A stretch of 9,421 bases of DNA from Planctomycetota bacterium (GTDB lineage: Bacteria > Planctomycetota > Phycisphaerae > WQYP01), in assembly GCA_021828925.1 (NCBI GenBank), contig JAJZCT010000085.1, forward strand, positions 1 to 9,421. The letters run 5' to 3'. Shown here piece by piece: positions 5,480 through 9,421 of this stretch. The stretch's first letter is position 1. Each line of letters opens with the position of its first letter. A program made the position numbers and the translations under genes. The notes under the pieces are model-generated. The model was not told the origin of the DNA. It made no database searches and worked only from the letters and a program-made list of their open reading frames with translations.

Positions 5480-7702
5480 ATGGTTACGGTTATTTTTTTT
5501 ATCATCGTGCTCATGATGTTCCTGGCCGTTGCGGCGGGTGTTGTTTTCTGCATCTGGCTATTCTGGGCGGCCGCGCGGGCAATTCCGAAACAGTTTCGGA
5601 TGCGTTGGCCTTGGCTGATCTGGTTATTACTGCTGCCGTTCCAGTTCTGGGTTTTCGACCAGGTATTACCCTTGGTCACCCTGCTTCCATTGACGCGCAG
5701 CTATCGACGGTTCTTTAAAGAAAACAAGATTAGCGGCGGCGGGGACTGTGGTTTCGGACTGGCCGTGGCCTATTGCATTGTGAGCTTGTTGGACCACCCT
5801 GAACGTAACTTCGCTCTCCTCGTTGTCGCGTTGACAGTAGCCTTTTGGCTTGTGGGCTCCTTGGGCCTCCTGTTTGCCTTCCAGCCGCCGGGGTGGATGC
5901 CGCCACACAGCTCACCAATTTTCCACACATTTGCCATGGACATACTCACCGTATCCACCTTAGGAAGGGTCGTCGGATGGGTTCTGCTGTTATTTTTGGC
6001 GGTGCGGATGTGGTTTCTACGCCGGGCCGTTCTTAGCATTCAGGGGCAGCCAGCGGCGGCAACTGCTAAGCCACCGCCCGGCCTGAAGCTCCTGGAATCG
6101 CGGCGCAAGAAAGTCAGCATAGGGCTTCTATCGGCAATGGTGGTCTTGCTTGCGGCAGATCAGGCTTGGATACATGCATGGCAGATAATTCCTGTTCGCC
6201 GCGATACCACGTATCTTCTCGGGCCAATAAACAAAGAGGGTGGAGTCGATTACGTCGCGGCCCTTAATACCATGGAGTCAAAAGGCGTTACGGCAAGCAA
6301 TAACGCCCTTCCACTGTTGATCGAAGCGGCCGGCCCGAAATGCTTCCATACAAAATACGGCGACGGAAAATGGGTGATGCGGAAGCTTGGAATGAAAGCA
6401 TTCGCCAAAAACGCAAAGAGCCTCATCACATTTACGCATTGGAACAAAAAGCATCCAGTTCCCTTGCCAAAAACACAGGACGGGCATCCCAAATGGAGCT
6501 TGGAAAGTCGGATTGAAAATCGGCTCACGCAACACCCATGGACGGCTGCGAAATATCCGGCGGCTGCCCGGTGGATCAAAACCAACCGGCGAGCGTTACG
6601 CCTTTTTTCCCGCGCGATGAATCGTCCGCGCTATTATATTCCGCTGCACAGCGCTGAGGGCTTGGTTATTGGGATTAACCGTCCAGATCAAGCCATGGTA
6701 AGCTCGCTGCGTACGGTAGCGTGTGCGGATGCGATGTTCATGCTAGGCAATCGAGAAACCGCGCAAGCCTTACGCGAGGCGCGTAGTGTTCATCGGCTGG
6801 CCCGGCTATTTTCGCAACCCCCAGGAATTATTTCCTATCTGCTGGCAATTTCCTTTGATACATCCGCATTGGCGTTGGACAGGGCCTTGGCTAAATCCGG
6901 TCAGCTTTCCGAACGGCAGTTGTGCCATTTGCTGGCGCACCTGAAGAGCTGTTCACAACTGCCCGCGCTTTCCACAATTCTCGGTCACAAGCGTTATAGC
7001 GATTTGGATATTTTGGCGCGCACCGATCGTGACGGCCTGCCGTCGGAAATGGGGCCGTCCCCTTTAAACATACTTCAGCAGTACCTTCTACCAGTCAACT
7101 ATCCCCGGCTCATGCGGGATACCAACCGGCTTTTTAATAGTACCGTAGCTGCCGCCAAGGTCAGGAATTTCCGCAAACAACTCTCTGCGCTTCATGCTGC
7201 GGACGCCCGCTTCAGAGCCTACTCAGGCGATGAGAGAATCGGCCTGGGTGGAACTATTCAGGCCCCGCGCCCTGTGGTTTTCGGGGGTTCCACAGCCAAT
7301 CTCGTGCTGAGATCGCTTTTTGTGCCTTTGGACGTTTGGATTTCCGCTTATAATCTTAATTTCGCGCAAGTCGATTGGTTGCGGGGCAAGCTGATCCTGC
7401 ACCGTCGGCTCACGGGATTATCAATCGCACTGGCAATTTATCACAAGCTCAACGGACATTATCCGTCTGCGGTTTCGCAACTTGCCCCGCGCTACATCCG
7501 TAGGCTGCCTCGCAATAACTTTACGGGGAAACCCATTCATTACAGGCGCTCACGTTCCGGCGACGGATACCGTCTCTCCGCTACTGAGCCTGCCGTGACG
7601 TTCGGATATTCAGGCGCGAACTTTGGAACAGGCAATACGTCCTCCAAGGCCCGCAGGACCCAAGTTCGCGGCGGCGATTGGCCGAGACATGCAGGAAAAT
7701 AG
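5480..7702 (+). CDS. Large polytopic membrane protein of a planctomycete-type family with pseudopilin-like C-terminal end
   Basis: This 740-residue protein has a hydrophobic N-terminal third with about five or six membrane segments (roughly residues 2-30, 43-68, 93-106 weak, 112-133, 160-181, 211-232). The stretch RMRWPWLIWLLLLPFQ followed by GDCGFGLAVAYCI resembles a membrane module seen in many uncharacterised bacterial proteins. A soluble region of about 490 residues follows. It opens with GGVDYVAALNTMESKGVTASNNALPLLIEAAGP (from about 254), like a DYxAALN..yseGVtpeNNAa..l..A.GP block that I associate with planctomycete hypothetical proteins. The end carries LHRRLTGLSIALAIYHKLNGHYPSAVSQLAPRYIRRLPRNNFTGKPIHYRR, similar to the HYP..L..L.P.YL...P.DPFTGkPL.YR motif of type II secretion pseudopilin-like C-termini; the usual DP is NN here. 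The final 35 residues are nonconserved and basic. It stands alone, downstream of repeat C, converging on the next gene. No enzymatic role can be assigned. Confidence 0.8.
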   Translation: MVTVIFFIIVLMMFLAVAAGVVFCIWLFWAAARAIPKQFRMRWPWLIWLLLLPFQFWVFDQVLPLVTLLPLTRSYRRFFKENKISGGGDCGFGLAVAYCIVSLLDHPERNFALLVVALTVAFWLVGSLGLLFAFQPPGWMPPHSSPIFHTFAMDILTVSTLGRVVGWVLLLFLAVRMWFLRRAVLSIQGQPAAATAKPPPGLKLLESRRKKVSIGLLSAMVVLLAADQAWIHAWQIIPVRRDTTYLLGPINKEGGVDYVAALNTMESKGVTASNNALPLLIEAAGPKCFHTKYGDGKWVMRKLGMKAFAKNAKSLITFTHWNKKHPVPLPKTQDGHPKWSLESRIENRLTQHPWTAAKYPAAARWIKTNRRALRLFSRAMNRPRYYIPLHSAEGLVIGINRPDQAMVSSLRTVACADAMFMLGNRETAQALREARSVHRLARLFSQPPGIISYLLAISFDTSALALDRALAKSGQLSERQLCHLLAHLKSCSQLPALSTILGHKRYSDLDILARTDRDGLPSEMGPSPLNILQQYLLPVNYPRLMRDTNRLFNSTVAAAKVRNFRKQLSALHAADARFRAYSGDERIGLGGTIQAPRPVVFGGSTANLVLRSLFVPLDVWISAYNLNFAQVDWLRGKLILHRRLTGLSIALAIYHKLNGHYPSAVSQLAPRYIRRLPRNNFTGKPIHYRRSRSGDGYRLSATEPAVTFGYSGANFGTGNTSSKARRTQVRGGDWPRHAGK

Positions 7703-7781
7703 TGGGGGTTTGCGGCCGAGCGGAGCCTGCGCTGTGTGCCCGTTTTTCACCGGTGCATTGGGTGCCCGACTCGACGAAACT

Positions 7782-9104
7782 TCACACCTGATCCGCCAGC
7801 CAGGCGGCGATTGCGGTTGCCGGTGTGGATGTTGCCGGAAGGGCGATATCGCTTAGCAGCACCGGCAACTTTTCAGGATCGGCCGTAATAACGCCATGCG
7901 AGCCTTTGACCAGTTTGGTGTCTTGTGCAATGCACTTACGCGCGGGATCAAAAAATAATTCGCGCGGGTCATAGCCCGGCTTGCGGTGAATATCCACGGA
8001 AAACTGCCAGAGCGGTTTTTCGGAATCGTTGTGCCACCAGTCATGGGCGAACCATGCATCCGGTTGTGCCAACACAACACATTGCCCGGCCCGGGGCGTA
8101 TTGAGGGCCAGAAGCGATTTTTCTTCCACGCTCTGGGCAATGGTTCCCACGCCCTCCAGATCGCGCAGGACTTGGTGCGTTTGTTCTACCGCGTCCGGCG
8201 CGCAATAAACATACGCGATCTGATGATCCACCATGGCCACAACTCTGCTGGCGACAAAATCAATAAGCAGTTTGCCATCATTGTCCGGGCGGGTTTTCAG
8301 CAACCCTGCATCCCGCAACGCCTGATTGGGGAAAATTGTTTGAGAAACCGTGTTCATGCCATAGTCGCCGGCGATCATGGGAATGCCGCCGTCGCTGCGC
8401 ACCATTTCCACCAGAGGAGCCAGAAGGGCAGCGACATCGGTGGCATCTTTGGCTACGGCGGGATGATCAGGCCCGAGTTTCTGCTGGTTGTAATCCAGAT
8501 GCGGCACATAGACCAGTTGCAGGTCCACGGGATCATGTCGCCAGACTTCCATCGCGGCACTGATAATCCATTGAGAACTCGGCAGCGAGGCCATCGGCCC
8601 CCAATAGTGGTGCAGCGGAAAAGCCCCGAGCTTGGCGGTCAGGCGGGAATACAGATCTCGCGGGCGGCTGAAGCAACTGGAGACCGTTTTGCCATCCGGC
8701 GTGTGTTCCGGCTTAGGGGTCAGCACGATATCCGCGGCATCGGGCATGGACTGCTGCCAAAAAAGCATCGCGGTACGAATGGGCTTTCCAGCCCAGAAAC
8801 GCGGGGCCTGTAACAGTTTATTCGACTGCTCCCAGAAACTGATTTGTCGCCGAAATTCCGGAAAGCTGTCATCATCCAGTAAGCCATGCAAAGCGGGATT
8901 GTCCTGCGTATACAGGCCGTTACAGACTATGCCGTGGCCGGCGGGAGTTTTACCTGTGGTCAGCGTCGCCTGCATAGTGGAGGTAACCGCGGGCAGAACA
9001 GGTTCTAATGTGCCTCGGTGCGCAAAGTCCGCCAACACCCCGCTGGCGCGAGCCGCCAATTTTTGATCCAATCCGGCAACCAAAATAAAACAGATTCGGG
9101 GCAT
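7782..9104 (-). CDS. Nucleotide pyrophosphatase/phosphodiesterase family protein (alkaline phosphatase superfamily)
   Basis: This 440-residue, probably cytoplasmic, metal-dependent hydrolase belongs to the type I phosphodiesterase/nucleotide pyrophosphatase group; its substrate is unknown. Family blocks in order: ICFILVAGL (4-12); VLPAVTSTMQATLTTGKTPAGHGIVCNGLY (36-65) with the nucleophile region around Thr41-Thr43; FWEQSNKL and AMLFWQQSM; LTPKPEHTPDG; YWGPMASLPSSQWI; LVYVPHLDYNQQKLGPDHP (197-215, Asp204); MIAGDYGM (243-250, Asp247); DHQIAYVY (293-300, His294); DIHRKPGYDPRELFFDP (371-387); KLVKGSHG (397-404). The usual first metal-ligand Asp of the superfamily DGL motif is Ala10 here; as I recall, relatives also have VGL, so this looks family-wide. 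The ATG at 9104 is chosen because the conserved core begins there and GGTGGAG precedes it by 5 nt; the 36 residues encoded further upstream in frame are not family-like. Homologues occur in ebo-type gene clusters, but no such neighbours are seen here. Confidence 0.88.
   Translation of the reverse strand: MPRICFILVAGLDQKLAARASGVLADFAHRGTLEPVLPAVTSTMQATLTTGKTPAGHGIVCNGLYTQDNPALHGLLDDDSFPEFRRQISFWEQSNKLLQAPRFWAGKPIRTAMLFWQQSMPDAADIVLTPKPEHTPDGKTVSSCFSRPRDLYSRLTAKLGAFPLHHYWGPMASLPSSQWIISAAMEVWRHDPVDLQLVYVPHLDYNQQKLGPDHPAVAKDATDVAALLAPLVEMVRSDGGIPMIAGDYGMNTVSQTIFPNQALRDAGLLKTRPDNDGKLLIDFVASRVVAMVDHQIAYVYCAPDAVEQTHQVLRDLEGVGTIAQSVEEKSLLALNTPRAGQCVVLAQPDAWFAHDWWHNDSEKPLWQFSVDIHRKPGYDPRELFFDPARKCIAQDTKLVKGSHGVITADPEKLPVLLSDIALPATSTPATAIAAWLADQV
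8990..9033 (-). repeat. Left arm of a 44-bp inverted duplication (inside the phosphodiesterase gene)
   Basis: This part of the phosphodiesterase coding sequence (minus strand, encoding ADFAHRGTLEPVLP) recurs inverted at 9378-9421, with one mismatch in 44 positions (9001 against 9410). The left arm is intact coding sequence of a conserved block, so it is the source and the right arm the copy. Confidence 0.9.
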
Positions 9105-9109
9105 AACAA

Positions 9110-9113
9110 CTCC
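9110..9113 (-). promoter_or_regulatory. Shine-Dalgarno site fixing the phosphodiesterase start
   Basis: On the minus strand GGAG (within GGTGGAG) lies 5 nt before the ATG at 9104, deciding against the longer frame that starts at 9212. Confidence 0.75.
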
Positions 9114-9265
9114 ACCAAAAATATCACCCCCGAATTGTAGTGGATGTAGCGCGTGTCGTGTATAGGCCCGCAATTTTTTGGTTGTGCCATCACCGGTTCC
9201 GGACGGCCTCACGCCTTGCTCGTTGGTGTGCTATTATAGGGCCAACGTTCGGACCGATGTCGGCT

Positions 9266-9277
9266 CCTTTTAAAAGG
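9266..9277. other. 12-bp perfect palindrome CCTTTTAAAAGG between divergent genes
   Basis: CCTTTTAAAAGG lies 25 bp before the small gene at 9302 and about 160 bp before the phosphodiesterase start, on the other strand. It could be an operator site for the divergent pair; nothing else supports this. Confidence 0.3.
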
Positions 9278-9301
9278 CGGCCGCCGTTGGAGTAATTAAA
9301 A

Positions 9302-9406
9302 ATGAGTAAGATTGTCAAAAGGGTACAGCCGTGCGGTGGATTCGAGTTGGAAATCGAATTCACGGACGGCTTGCGCGGGCGGACTTTGCGCACCGAGGCA
9401 CATTAG
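9302..9406 (+). pseudogene. Start of a DUF2442-like small protein, truncated by an inverted-repeat junction
   Basis: The ATG at 9302 is preceded by TTGGAG with 9 nt spacing, a good ribosome binding site. The frame encodes 34 residues: MSKIVKRVQPCGGFELEIEF, then TDGLRG, then RTLRTEAH and a stop. The first 26 residues fit the opening of DUF2442 proteins (short beta-rich domains, often antitoxin-like neighbours), with the pattern 'V..V.p...f.L.l.FsDG..g'. A normal member would continue with a D-L or D-v-s block and reach about 80-100 residues. At 9378 the sequence switches to the inverted copy of the phosphodiesterase gene, so the last eight residues and the stop are an accident of the junction. 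The assignment is from a short pattern only. Whether the gene is really broken or only misassembled cannot be decided here. Confidence 0.45.
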
Positions 9407-9421
9407 AACATGTTCTGCCCG
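9378..9421 (+). repeat. Right arm of the 44-bp inverted duplication, running to the window edge
   Basis: Bases 9378-9421 equal the reverse complement of 8990-9033 at 43 of 44 positions, then the window ends. Read in frame it spells ADFAHRGTLEHVLP, against ADFAHRGTLEPVLP in the phosphodiesterase. Homology stops sharply at 9378: of the seven bases to its left (9371-9377) only two match. The arm interrupts the small gene that starts at 9302. Confidence 0.9.

Noticed and set aside
7703..7781. Bidirectional terminator between convergent genes
   Set aside because: No clear GC-rich stem with a T-run could be found in the 79-bp gap; only a TTTTT run and weak complementarity are present.
7986..8813. 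Open plus-strand frame of 275 codons
   Set aside because: It is antisense to the conserved phosphodiesterase gene, with no family motifs and no ribosome binding site of note.
9105..9301. Sigma-70 promoters for the divergent gene pair
   Set aside because: Some -10-like sequences (such as TATTAT near 9231) exist, but none has a -35 partner at normal spacing.

Overview
The window looks like chromosomal DNA of a free-living bacterium of moderately high GC, most likely a planctomycete, perhaps of the Phycisphaerae. That is inferred from the protein families: a multi-membrane protein with a planctomycete-style pseudopilin-like C-terminal end, a PSP1 protein with a long disordered tail, and long intergenic spacers filled with degenerate repeats. 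No marker gene here settles the phylum. Both ends cut through genes or gene-like sequence, so this may be a complete short contig.

Layout, left to right. Bases 1-482 hold the C-terminal half of a branched-chain amino acid aminotransferase (ilvE). Bases 483-1039 are non-coding and hold a 7-bp tandem repeat, copy A of an interspersed repeat and an 18-bp perfect inverted repeat. Three co-directional genes follow: a RicT/YaaT-like PSP1 protein (1040-2311), an EVE-domain protein (2385-2804) and a membrane-anchored protein built from two homologous halves (2833-4329). Bases 4330-5479 form a second non-coding stretch with repeat copies B (inverted) and C, plus nested 9-bp and 8-bp repeat clusters. 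A large polytopic membrane protein of a planctomycete-type family occupies 5480-7702. Facing it on the minus strand is an alkaline-phosphatase-superfamily nucleotide pyrophosphatase/phosphodiesterase (7782-9104). A small DUF2442-like reading frame starts divergently at 9302. It is cut at 9378 by a 44-bp inverted copy of part of the phosphodiesterase gene, which runs to the window edge.

How the genes relate. The 1040-4329 cluster is plausibly one transcription unit, with gaps of 73 and 28 bp and good Shine-Dalgarno sites. It pairs a probable RNA-decay cofactor (PSP1/RicT) with a probable modified-nucleotide reader (EVE) and an unknown membrane-anchored helical-repeat protein; the functional link is inference. 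I found no CRISPR array, tRNA, rRNA, intact transposase or recognisable defence system. The most noteworthy signals are the three-copy repeat family with terminal inverted repeats, the duplicated architecture of the 2833-4329 product, and the inverted junction at the right edge, which may be an assembly or amplification artefact.
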